Shown piece after piece: positions 1 through 5,411 of a stretch of 5,418 bases of DNA (position 1 is its first letter; each line of letters opens with the position of its first letter). Source of the stretch: an uncultured Clostridia bacterium (GTDB lineage Bacteria > Bacillota > Clostridia > Christensenellales > Borkfalkiaceae); the NCBI GenBank assembly GCA_944372565.1, contig CALVZR010000215.1:1-5418 (forward strand). Reading direction: 5' to 3'. Under the pieces are notes generated by a model, which was not told the origin of the DNA, did not search any database, and worked only from the letters and a program-made list of their open reading frames with translations. Both the position numbers and the translations under genes were made by a program.

Positions 1-1
1 A

Positions 2-1048
2 TTCCCGCAATGCAAGGTATATTCGGACGGCAGTCATTATATTGCCATTCCGCACACGACGCGGCCGTATAAGCCGCGTAGAAAGCCGAAAGAGGAGGTG
101 ATTACCGTATCGGAGGAAAGTACGGAATTGCAGGAACAGACGGAAAACAGCGCGCCCTCATTAGTGGACGCGCCTATTCCGCTTGAAGAAAATATTCAGG
201 AAGATAAAGGATCAGAGCAGATTGATAGCGGTTGTGAAAAAGAGGATACGCCAGTAGAAAAACAGAGCAGGGAAAGGCGGATGACTCGTAAGGAGCTGTT
301 TGAAGAACTCTATGAAAAGAACATAAATCTCCCGCGACGGAAGAGACGGGCAGCGGTACTTAACGGTATGCGGCCGTATTTCAAATCTGAAGAGGCGTTG
401 CAGAATTATGTGACGGCACAGTTTGAACGAAAGCTCCGCAATCTTATTTCACGGCGGCTCAGAATGATGCGAAAGGTAAACTTACAGGACTTTAATATTT
501 TTGTCACGCTGACGTACAATAGTGAAATACATACGGAGGAAAGTTTCAGGGCAGAGGTAAAAACTTGTCTGCGGAATTTCTGTAATCGAAGAGGCTGGAA
601 GTATATAGGGGTATGGGAACGTTCGCCGAAGAAGAAGCGCTTGCATTTTCATGGAATATTTTATATTCCCGAAGGCACAATGCCGGGAACAATGCTTGAT
701 GTTGAGGACTATAATTTCAATACGAGAAAAAGACAGATAACACATCAGAATACATACTTTAACGAGCGGTTCGGACGTTCGGATTTTGAAGATCTGGATA
801 AGGATAACATCGGGAGTGCTGTGGCTTATATAGTAAAATACCTTGAAAAATCCGGGGAGAAGCTGGTGTATTCGGGCGGATTGCCACAATTCTTTCTGTC
901 CGATGTGATGGACGAGGATATTGTTTGTCCTTGCGGGCTGGAAGATAAAAAACTATTGCTATATGACGATTTCGGCTGCTGGGATGAAGGCTGCTATATG
1001 GGGACGGTAAGCAAAGACGTGATAAGGCAAATGCCGAAAAGTAACTGA
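2..1048 (+). CDS. HUH-type rolling-circle replication initiator (Rep), 5' end outside window
   Basis: Rep proteins of this class nick one DNA strand at an origin, stay bound through a tyrosine, and start rolling-circle replication of plasmids, phages or integrated elements. The frame is open from base 2, giving 348 visible residues, so the true start lies upstream. The visible N-terminus (CKVYSDGSHYIAIPHTTRPY) is protein-like, followed by a basic stretch. Residues about 33-92 are acidic, E/Q/S-rich and probably disordered. Motif 1 is FVTLTY (about 167-172). Motif 2 is LHFHG with the metal-binding H215-F-H217. Motif 3 is YIVKY (276-280), a Y-x-x-x-Y arrangement as in two-tyrosine phiX174 gpA-type Reps. 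The tail has four cysteines and many acidic residues. Codon use is more AT-rich, with AGA/AGG arginines, than in the transporter genes. The call of HUH Rep is firm. Whether it serves a plasmid, a phage or an integrated conjugative/mobilizable element cannot be decided here. Confidence 0.85.
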   Translation, partial: FPQCKVYSDGSHYIAIPHTTRPYKPRRKPKEEVITVSEESTELQEQTENSAPSLVDAPIPLEENIQEDKGSEQIDSGCEKEDTPVEKQSRERRMTRKELFEELYEKNINLPRRKRRAAVLNGMRPYFKSEEALQNYVTAQFERKLRNLISRRLRMMRKVNLQDFNIFVTLTYNSEIHTEESFRAEVKTCLRNFCNRRGWKYIGVWERSPKKKRLHFHGIFYIPEGTMPGTMLDVEDYNFNTRKRQITHQNTYFNERFGRSDFEDLDKDNIGSAVAYIVKYLEKSGEKLVYSGGLPQFFLSDVMDEDIVCPCGLEDKKLLLYDDFGCWDEGCYMGTVSKDVIRQMPKSN

Positions 1049-1061
1049 AATCCGAATGTGC

Positions 1062-1166
1062 AAATACGGTATAAAAACGGGAATAACAGTTTTCGGAATG
1101 CGCGCGGCAATCGCCAAGCGGTTCAGCGGCGATGCCGCGCCCGAACTGTTCCGCTTTTTCGTATTT
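1062..1166. repeat. Long imperfect inverted repeat just after rep
   Basis: The left arm 1062-1115 pairs with the right arm 1128-1166 around a 12-base loop (AAGCGGTTCAGC). The inner stem is GCGCGGCAATCGCC (1102-1115) against GGCGATGCCGCGC (1128-1140), 13 pairs with one bulged A. Further out, AACAGTT pairs with AACTGTT, CGG with CCG, AAAAA with TTTTT, and AAATACG (1062-1068) with CGTATTT (1160-1166). The left arm carries extra bases that would form bulges. As RNA the part ending CCGCTTTTT could also end rep transcription. As single-stranded DNA it could be an origin or assembly signal. Both roles are inference; the pairing itself is read directly. Confidence 0.6.
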
Positions 1167-1193
1167 CAGTCGGTTTCGGTTGCGAGGCGTGTG

Positions 1194-1231
1194 CTTGTCT
1201 CGGCGGCGCGTCAGCGCCGCCGACTTGTATC
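1194..1231. repeat. Perfect 10-bp GC hairpin flanked by CTTGTMTC direct repeats
   Basis: TCGGCGGCGC (1200-1209) and GCGCCGCCGA (1214-1223) are perfect reverse complements with a GTCA loop. The hairpin is flanked by CTTGTCTC (1194-1201) and CTTGTATC (1224-1231), which differ at one base. There is no T-run after the stem, so a plain terminator is unlikely. Nick sites of several superfamily I Reps contain a CTTG core followed by AT-rich bases next to a hairpin, so this is the best candidate for the Rep nicking site in the window. The function is inferred. Confidence 0.5.
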
Positions 1232-1261
1232 AAAGACTGTTACATGTTTTTATGGATAGTT

Positions 1262-1375
1262 TTAGCGGCTGCTTTCGCTGAAATTGTCGTCAAGACGCTC
1301 TTTTACCTTATCGATAATATTTTGCAGAGAAGCTGCACGAATATATATCGTACTGGAACAACACGAGAATTTCTC
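1262..1375 (-). pseudogene. Possible gene remnant, 37 codons, no start
   Basis: Read on the minus strand, the frame from 1375 down to a TAA stop at 1264-1262 ends in a protein-like, amphipathic sequence (IYIRAASLQNIIDKVKERL, then DDNFSESSR). An in-frame TGA (1378-1376) closes it upstream and there is no ATG or ribosome binding site. It could be the tail of a decayed gene. The opposite strand offers a competing small hydrophobic frame (ATG at 1244 to 1384, beginning MFLWIVLAAAFAEIVV), which may simply be the antisense image of the amphipathic helix. I do not recognise either product. Confidence 0.15.
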
Positions 1376-1388
1376 TCAAACTAAAAGG

Positions 1389-1417
1389 AATGAGTCCGGT
1401 ATAATACCGAACTCATT
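1389..1417. repeat. 29-base palindrome, possible terminator or element end
   Basis: AATGAGTCCGGTAT (1389-1402) and ATACCGAACTCATT (1404-1417) form a 14-pair hairpin with one C/A mismatch (1396/1410) around a single central base. In practice the loop would be TAA. On the minus strand it is followed by CCTTTTAG, a poor U-tract, and it lies about 130 bases beyond the end of araC. It could stop araC transcription or mark an element boundary. Confidence 0.5.
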
Positions 1418-1424
1418 ACCAAAC

Positions 1425-1438
1425 AATTTAATTAAATT
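1425..1438. repeat. Perfect 14-bp AT palindrome
   Basis: AATTTAATTAAATT is its own reverse complement and lies 7 bases after the 29-base palindrome. A 14-base perfect palindrome in AT-rich sequence can arise by chance, but its place beside a longer palindrome makes a joint role (boundary or protein-binding site) possible. Confidence 0.35.
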
Positions 1439-1469
1439 TTTGTCCAATCTTTGGGGGCGTGTCATAATG

Positions 1470-1494
1470 CGGGGTTTTTCTTTCCCGTTTTTTT
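1470..1494 (+). terminator. Weak intrinsic terminator-like site reading rightwards
   Basis: CGGG (1470-1473) can pair with CCCG (1484-1487) across a 10-base loop and is followed directly by seven Ts (1488-1494). The stem is only four pairs, so this is a weak candidate. It would stop plus-strand readthrough before the converging araC gene. Confidence 0.25.
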
Positions 1495-1547
1495 CTCTCC
1501 CCTTGAATTTCTTTTCGGGAACGGGGTCTTTTTTCCCTGGATCCGGC

Positions 1548-2384
1548 TCATGTATTAGATTTTAATTCGTGTATTTTTCTGTATTGGCTGGGCGCGATGC
1601 GATAATACTTTTTAAATTCGTTCACATAATTGCTTTGATTGGAATAACCCAGCCTTTGGGAGATTTCGGCGATACTCAGATCCGCATTGTATAAAAGGGA
1701 AGTCGAAAAGGAAAGTTTCGCCGTGATCAGATAGTTTTTCAGCGAAACGCCCAGATATTTTTTAAATTCCCTGCAGATATGCCCGTGGCTGTAATTGGTT
1801 TCCGCGATCAGGGATTCTATGGTGTGCTCCACTGGGTTTTTGTGGATTTTTGCGAGCATGCCGCTCAGCCATTGCGGCTGTTGCGTTTTCGGCGGCATGG
1901 TCGATTCAAAATACAATCCGATGAACCGCGCGATCAACGCTTCGTGCAAAACGTCGTATTTATTTTCGAGGGCGCGCACGTTGTCGAATATTTTCAGGGA
2001 ACTTTCCAAAGACTCCACATGGATCTCCGAAAGGTCGAACATCGGCGGCTCCTCCGCATTCAGCAGGCGGTCGTAAAGTCTGGATTCGAGCATGTCGCAC
2101 ACCTTTTTCATCCTTTCCGCGGAAACGTAAACGTCCCTGTGCGCGTAAGGCCCGCGCTTCATGCGAATCCCGTGCACGTCCTGCGGGCGGATGATGAACG
2201 CCCTCCCGCGGGAAAAGGCATAACTTTTTTTGTTGATGGTGTTCACCGCCTCTCCCCGCACGCAATAGGCGATCTCCCAGAAAACGTGGCTGTGCGTTTC
2301 CGTGTAAGCCGCGTCCAGAAAGATACTGTACGGGAAATTTTTGATGAGATCGAATGTATAAACGGGATAGTTTTTATCGTTCAT
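1548..2384 (-). CDS. AraC/XylS-family transcriptional regulator
   Basis: A 278-residue two-domain regulator, usual size for the family. The N-terminal cupin-like sensor domain (about 25-95) includes THSHVFWEI, the HxH...E pattern typical of AraC sugar-binding domains, and IIRPQDVHGI. The C-terminal DNA-binding domain (about 174-272) has two helix-turn-helix units: one around SHGHICREFKKYLGVSLKNY, and the conserved second one SIAEISQRLGYSNQSNYVNE followed by FKKYYRIAPSQYRK. The start chosen is the ATG at 2384. The frame runs on to a TTG at 2447, but that lies upstream of the promoter and has no ribosome binding site. The gene is divergent from the sugar ABC permease operon, so it very probably controls it. 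Family membership is firm; the ligand is unknown. Confidence 0.9.
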   Translation of the reverse strand: MNDKNYPVYTFDLIKNFPYSIFLDAAYTETHSHVFWEIAYCVRGEAVNTINKKSYAFSRGRAFIIRPQDVHGIRMKRGPYAHRDVYVSAERMKKVCDMLESRLYDRLLNAEEPPMFDLSEIHVESLESSLKIFDNVRALENKYDVLHEALIARFIGLYFESTMPPKTQQPQWLSGMLAKIHKNPVEHTIESLIAETNYSHGHICREFKKYLGVSLKNYLITAKLSFSTSLLYNADLSIAEISQRLGYSNQSNYVNEFKKYYRIAPSQYRKIHELKSNT

Positions 2385-2390
2385 GACACT

Positions 2391-2419
2391 ATTATACAAC
2401 AAAAGTCCGGGCAAGTCAA
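2391..2419 (-). promoter_or_regulatory. Sigma-A promoter of araC, predicted leaderless
   Basis: On the minus strand, TTGACT (2419-2414) and TATAAT (2396-2391) are separated by exactly 17 bases. The normal distance from the -10 box puts the transcription start at 2384, the A of the araC ATG. There is therefore no room for a Shine-Dalgarno site. The spacer holds AAGTC-type direct repeats (2403-2407 and 2413-2417 on the plus strand) exactly 10 bases apart, a possible regulator contact. Confidence 0.7.
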
Positions 2420-2435
2420 TATTTACCAAAAACTT

Positions 2436-2466
2436 TTGATTTTTCAAAGAAAAACGCTTTTATAAT
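2436..2466 (+). promoter_or_regulatory. Possible upstream promoter for the transport operon
   Basis: TTGATT (2436-2441) and a perfect TATAAT (2461-2466) are separated by 19 bases, longer than the optimal 17, so activator help would be expected. A small inverted repeat, TTTGA-TTTT-TCAAA (2435-2448), overlaps the -35 box and could be an operator. Confidence 0.35.
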
Positions 2467-2500
2467 GTTAAAAAAAATCAAATATATATTAAAAAAAGAA

Positions 2501-2529
2501 TAGAAAGCGCGCCCGTTGCCGTTTATAAT
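2501..2529 (+). promoter_or_regulatory. Likely proximal promoter for the transport operon
   Basis: TAGAAA (2501-2506, four of six consensus bases) and TATAAT (2524-2529) are 17 bases apart. The predicted start near 2536 leaves a leader of about 28 bases with an AAGGG ribosome binding site (2553-2557) six bases before the ATG at 2564. The poor -35 box suits activation by an AraC-type protein bound upstream. The A/T-run segment 2470-2500 just before it is likely to be bent. Confidence 0.5.
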
Positions 2530-2563
2530 AAAATTGTAAAACGAAAGAAACGAAGGGCATTAT

Positions 2564-4420
2564 ATGAAAAAAAAGTTTAAAATCCTCCTCATCATTTCCG
2601 TTTGCCTGCTCGCGGCTGTGTGTTTTTCGGGCTTTTCGCGCGCAGACGTAACTTTACGCGCGAACGGAAAAGGCTCTGCGGTGTTCGTTTACGAAAAAGC
2701 CGAGCTGGACACGTCCGTTGCGGAAAGGGAGGCGTTTGAAAGGCACATTTTCCAGCTCGTCGGTTCGGTCAATACGGCGTCGGGCGAAAAGGACATGCTC
2801 ACATTGCAGGGCATCGAGGAAACGGAAGATACATACGAAGTTTCCTATTCCTTCCGCCGCATAGACGGGCTGAAAGGCGTGGGGGATTTCGTATGGTCCG
2901 GATTTGCCGACGCGGTGGCGCGGGAAAGCGAAACGCAGTTTCTCATCGAGCGCCTGTCGCAGGGGAATTTCCGCTGCTCGCTGGAAAGGCATTACGACGG
3001 CTATGTAGGGTTGGTCAGCTTGGCGAGAGACGCCGCGGACGTTGCGCTCACGCCGACGGACGTAAACGGAAATCAAATGACGAGCGAGGATTTTTACGCC
3101 GCGGGGGACCTTTCTTCCTCGCGTTCCCGTTTCGTGATGTTCCGCCTGCTCGATGTGGGCGCGATCTCCGAAATGCGCATTGAAACCGCGGGGGAAGTGA
3201 AATACGTTTCCGCGGGGACGACCGTCGAGGGCAGTACCGTCACGGTGAAGCCGGTCTCTGTGGCGGCGGAGATACAGCGCTGGGTGCAGGCGGTGGACGA
3301 AACGGGCGCGCCCCTGTACAACGAGGACGGCACGCCGCAGATGCAGCTCACCGTGCTCAACGAACAGATAAATTGTTTTTTCGTGTATTTCGTGTTTGAA
3401 ACCTCCAACGTGGGGGTCATCGTCGGCTGTATCGCGGGCGGCGCGGTGCTTATAGGGCTGATCCTTGCGGGGATCTTCACGGGCTTTTTCAAAAGGGTGT
3501 GGCGGAGCGCCGCGATGAAAAAGGTGCTCAAATACAAGTCCTTGTATCTTATGCTCATTCCCGGTCTTGCCGTGCTGCTCGTCTTCAGTTACGGACCGAT
3601 GTTCGGCGTGCTGATCTCCTTCCAGGATTACGATCTCCTCGCCGGATTCGGCGGGAGCGAATGGGTGGGGCTGAAACATTTCAAACATATCCTGCTCGCG
3701 GAAGACCCGTCGATCTACAGGATCTTCAGAAACACCATCTATATTTCGCTCATCCGCATCGCCACGAATTTCCCGATGATTCTCATATTCACGCTGATGC
3801 TTCATCTGGTGAGGAATCCGCAGGCAAAAAGCGCGGTGCAAACCATTTCCTATCTGCCGAATTTCATCTCCTGGGTGGCGGTGGGCGGCATGATGTTCAG
3901 TATTCTCGACAGGGATACGGGAATGCTCAACAAGGTGATCGTACTGCTCGGCGGGCAGCCGGTGAACTGGTATGCGCAGTCGAACGCGTGGTGGTGGATC
4001 CTTGCGCTCAGTTCGCTATGGAAATCCATGGGAGGGGGGACCATCATCTACATGTGCGGGATGAGCTGTATCGACGGCGAACTGTACGACGCCTGCCGCA
4101 TCGACGGCGGAGGCGTGCTCCGGCAGGCGGTTACCGTAACGCTTCCGGGGATCATGAACGTCATCATGCTGCAGCTCATCCTCGACTCCGCGAATATCGT
4201 GAAAGATAATTACGAACAGGTGATGGCGATGATCAACGGCAGCGGCGCCATCGGGGATACGACGACGGTCGTCGGATCCATCGGCTACAACGCCATCTTG
4301 TCCGGCGAGGGGTATTCGGTGGCTACGGCGCTCGGGCTGATCCAAGGGCTGATCGGGCTGGGGCTGGTGCTTCTGACCAATAAGATCGCCAAAAAATCGG
4401 GGAACGAGGGGGTGCTGTGA
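2564..4420 (+). CDS. LplB-type sugar ABC permease with fused N-terminal extracytoplasmic domain
   Basis: A 618-residue membrane protein made of two parts in one uninterrupted frame. Residues 1-27 look like a signal peptide ending FSRA. Residues about 28-283 form a beta-rich, soluble domain I cannot assign with confidence (possibly LppM-like). About 284-308 is an extra membrane helix followed by positive residues (KRVWR). From about 318 a complete LplB-family permease of normal length (about 300 residues) follows, beginning MKKVLKYKSLYLMLIPG. It carries the ATPase-docking EAA loop at about 508-530 (YDACRIDGGGVLRQAVTVTL, then PGI). The topology is consistent: N-terminal domain outside, permease N-terminus inside. 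It should pair with the next permease to import a sugar or oligosaccharide. The permease assignment is firm, the role of the extra domain unknown. Spacing to AAGGG supports the ATG at 2564. Confidence 0.88.
   Translation: MKKKFKILLIISVCLLAAVCFSGFSRADVTLRANGKGSAVFVYEKAELDTSVAEREAFERHIFQLVGSVNTASGEKDMLTLQGIEETEDTYEVSYSFRRIDGLKGVGDFVWSGFADAVARESETQFLIERLSQGNFRCSLERHYDGYVGLVSLARDAADVALTPTDVNGNQMTSEDFYAAGDLSSSRSRFVMFRLLDVGAISEMRIETAGEVKYVSAGTTVEGSTVTVKPVSVAAEIQRWVQAVDETGAPLYNEDGTPQMQLTVLNEQINCFFVYFVFETSNVGVIVGCIAGGAVLIGLILAGIFTGFFKRVWRSAAMKKVLKYKSLYLMLIPGLAVLLVFSYGPMFGVLISFQDYDLLAGFGGSEWVGLKHFKHILLAEDPSIYRIFRNTIYISLIRIATNFPMILIFTLMLHLVRNPQAKSAVQTISYLPNFISWVAVGGMMFSILDRDTGMLNKVIVLLGGQPVNWYAQSNAWWWILALSSLWKSMGGGTIIYMCGMSCIDGELYDACRIDGGGVLRQAVTVTLPGIMNVIMLQLILDSANIVKDNYEQVMAMINGSGAIGDTTTVVGSIGYNAILSGEGYSVATALGLIQGLIGLGLVLLTNKIAKKSGNEGVL
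3504..3517 (+). promoter_or_regulatory. Possible internal translation start for the permease part
   Basis: GGAG (3504-3507) lies seven bases before an in-frame ATG (3515-3517, Met318) exactly where an ordinary LplB permease would begin. Internal initiation here would give a free permease of about 301 residues besides the fusion. The site could also be chance or a relic of two once-separate genes. Confidence 0.25.
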
Positions 4421-5304
4421 TGAGAAAGAAGATCATGTCGAAAGGCGAGATCGCGTTGCGCGCCGTCAACTGGGTGTTTCTGATTTTCTTCTGTTTCCTT
4501 TTCCTGCTGCCGTTCTGGCTGGTCGTGATGAGTTCGGTGACGGACGAAATGACGTTCATCGTGAACGGCTATGCGCTGTTCCCTGAAAAATTCAGTCTGG
4601 AAGGATTCCGTTTTATCTTCGGCGTGAGCGATCTCCTGCTCGGTTCGATCAAAAATTCGCTGATCATCTCCGTGGTTTCCACGGCGATCACGCTCGTCGT
4701 CGTCACGATGACGGCTTACGTGCTTTCCAAAAAATATCTTCCCGGGGTGAAATGGCTCAGCCTGCTCTTTGTGGTCACGATGTTTTTTTCCGGCGGGACG
4801 ATCCCTTCTTATCTCGTTATCCGTGCGATCGGGCTGTACGACACCATCTGGGCGCTCATCATCCCCACCGTCGGGAACGTGTATTATATGGTGCTGATGC
4901 GCAGTTATTTCTATTCCCTGCCCGCGGCGCTGGAAGAGGCCGCCGTGATCGACGGGGCGAGCAATATGCAGATCCTGCTGAAAATTTTCGTGCCGCTTTC
5001 GCTGCCCATGGTCGCCACGATAGGCTTTTTCACCTTCGTGGATAGGTGGAACAGCTGGATGGACGCCATGATCTATCTGGGACCTTCCAGTCAGCACCTC
5101 TGGCCGGTGCAATACGTGATCCAGCGGCTTCTGGAGGATATGCAGGGGCTGATCGGCGGGTCGGTAGGGTCGCTTTCCAACGCGCCCGCGCAGACGGCGA
5201 AATCGGCGGGCGTGGTCATCACGGTGGCGCCCCTCGTTGTCATCTTCCCCATCGTGCACCGCTTTTTCGTGAGCGGCATCACGGTGGGCGCGGTAAAAGG
5301 ATAG
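4420..5304 (+). CDS. YtcP/AraQ-type carbohydrate ABC transporter permease
   Basis: A 294-residue inner-membrane permease, the usual partner of LplB-type proteins, forming the heterodimeric channel for sugar uptake. Hydrophobic segments lie at about 16-38, 79-102, 112-134, 139-160, 196-207 and 264-284. The EAA loop for ATPase docking is clear at about 171-196 (LEEAAVIDGASNMQILLKIF, then VPLSLP). The end FFVSGITVGAVKG is typical of the subfamily. The ATG at 4420 overlaps the stop of the upstream gene (TGATG, 4418-4422), so translation is coupled. A GTG three bases earlier is possible but sits only four bases after the GAGGGGG ribosome binding site, whereas the ATG has seven. No ATPase gene is in view, as usual for systems that share an MsmX-type ATPase. 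Confidence 0.93.
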   Translation: MRKKIMSKGEIALRAVNWVFLIFFCFLFLLPFWLVVMSSVTDEMTFIVNGYALFPEKFSLEGFRFIFGVSDLLLGSIKNSLIISVVSTAITLVVVTMTAYVLSKKYLPGVKWLSLLFVVTMFFSGGTIPSYLVIRAIGLYDTIWALIIPTVGNVYYMVLMRSYFYSLPAALEEAAVIDGASNMQILLKIFVPLSLPMVATIGFFTFVDRWNSWMDAMIYLGPSSQHLWPVQYVIQRLLEDMQGLIGGSVGSLSNAPAQTAKSAGVVITVAPLVVIFPIVHRFFVSGITVGAVKG

Positions 5305-5312
5305 GCGATTTC

Positions 5313-5329
5313 CCCCGTTTCGCACGGGG
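5313..5329. repeat. Hairpin behind the second permease gene
   Basis: CCCCGT (5313-5318) and ACGGGG (5324-5329) pair perfectly around TTCGC. Flanking CGATTTCC (5306-5313) and GGAAAATCG (5339-5347) could add an outer stem with a bulge. No T-run follows, so mRNA 3'-end protection is more likely than termination. Confidence 0.45.
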
Positions 5330-5359
5330 CGGAAACGCGGAAAATCGAACGAAAAACGC

Positions 5360-5382
5360 AAACCCCGCGGGGTTTTGTTCTG
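5360..5382 (+). terminator. Intrinsic terminator-like palindrome, probably partial
   Basis: AAACCCCGCGGGGTTT (5360-5375) is a perfect 16-base palindrome followed by TGTTCTG, so the U-tract is TTTT interrupted by G. The central turn must open to form a loop, leaving six strong pairs. It lies between the permease genes and a further gene whose ribosome binding site closes the window, so partial termination or attenuation is more likely than a full stop. Confidence 0.5.
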
Positions 5383-5398
5383 CAAAATACAGAACAAA
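5374..5398. repeat. Second hairpin overlapping the terminator
   Basis: TTTGTTCTG (5374-5382) and CAGAACAAA (5390-5398) form a perfect nine-pair stem with the loop CAAAATA. Its left arm uses the U-tract of the preceding palindrome and overlaps its last two bases, so the two structures compete. Confidence 0.5.
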
Positions 5399-5411
5399 TA
5401 CTTTAATGGAA

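Larger units (their letters stand above)
1049..1547. other. Gene-poor structured region; candidate Rep origin and element flank
   Basis: About 500 bases lie between the rep stop codon and the end of araC without a convincing gene. Short open frames exist on both strands, but none has both a good ribosome binding site and a recognisable product. The left half holds a long imperfect inverted repeat and a perfect GC-rich hairpin. The right half turns AT-rich and contains two palindromes and a pyrimidine-rich stretch (1475-1505) with a single G. HUH Reps often act on hairpin-associated origins close to their own gene, which makes this region the natural place for a double- or single-strand origin. 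That role is inferred from position and symmetry only. Confidence 0.4.

Noticed and set aside
17..22. Lipobox-type lipoprotein signal in the fused permease (residues 17-22 of its protein, AAVCFS)
   Set aside because: The residue before the cysteine is Val rather than Gly/Ala/Ser, so an ordinary signal peptide or uncleaved anchor is more likely. The coordinates given here are residue numbers of the protein starting at 2564.
98..100. GTG at 98 as the start of rep, with AGAGGAG just before it
   Set aside because: The purine run touches the GTG with no spacing, and the frame is open and protein-like back to base 2, so the start lies outside the window.
1056..1259. Plus-strand 67-codon frame after rep
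   Set aside because: Composition is driven by the GC hairpins, there is no clear ribosome binding site, and the stretch is better explained by inverted repeats.
1452..1466. Insertion-sequence terminal repeat in GGGGGCGTGTCATAA
   Set aside because: It loosely resembles IS ends, but no inverted partner and no transposase are visible in the window.
1475..1505. Polypyrimidine tract as a triplex or regulatory site
   Set aside because: Pyrimidine-rich spacers are common in AT-rich Firmicute intergenic DNA, and there is no mirror symmetry to support triplex formation.
2385..2447. Upstream TTG (2447) as the start of araC
   Set aside because: It has no ribosome binding site, and the strong araC promoter lies inside this stretch, so the extra residues would not be transcribed from it.
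2501..2515. CcpA catabolite operator (cre) around TAGAAAGCGCGCCCG
   Set aside because: Only the left half resembles the cre consensus; the right half does not match, so it is not supported.
2654..3841. Long minus-strand open frame opposite the fused permease
   Set aside because: Low-complexity His/Arg/Asp-rich product typical of an antisense shadow in GC-rich coding DNA, while the plus strand encodes a clear membrane protein.
4285..5397. Long minus-strand open frame opposite the second permease
   Set aside because: Same shadow signature (HRDD-type repeats), covering a well-supported YtcP-type gene.
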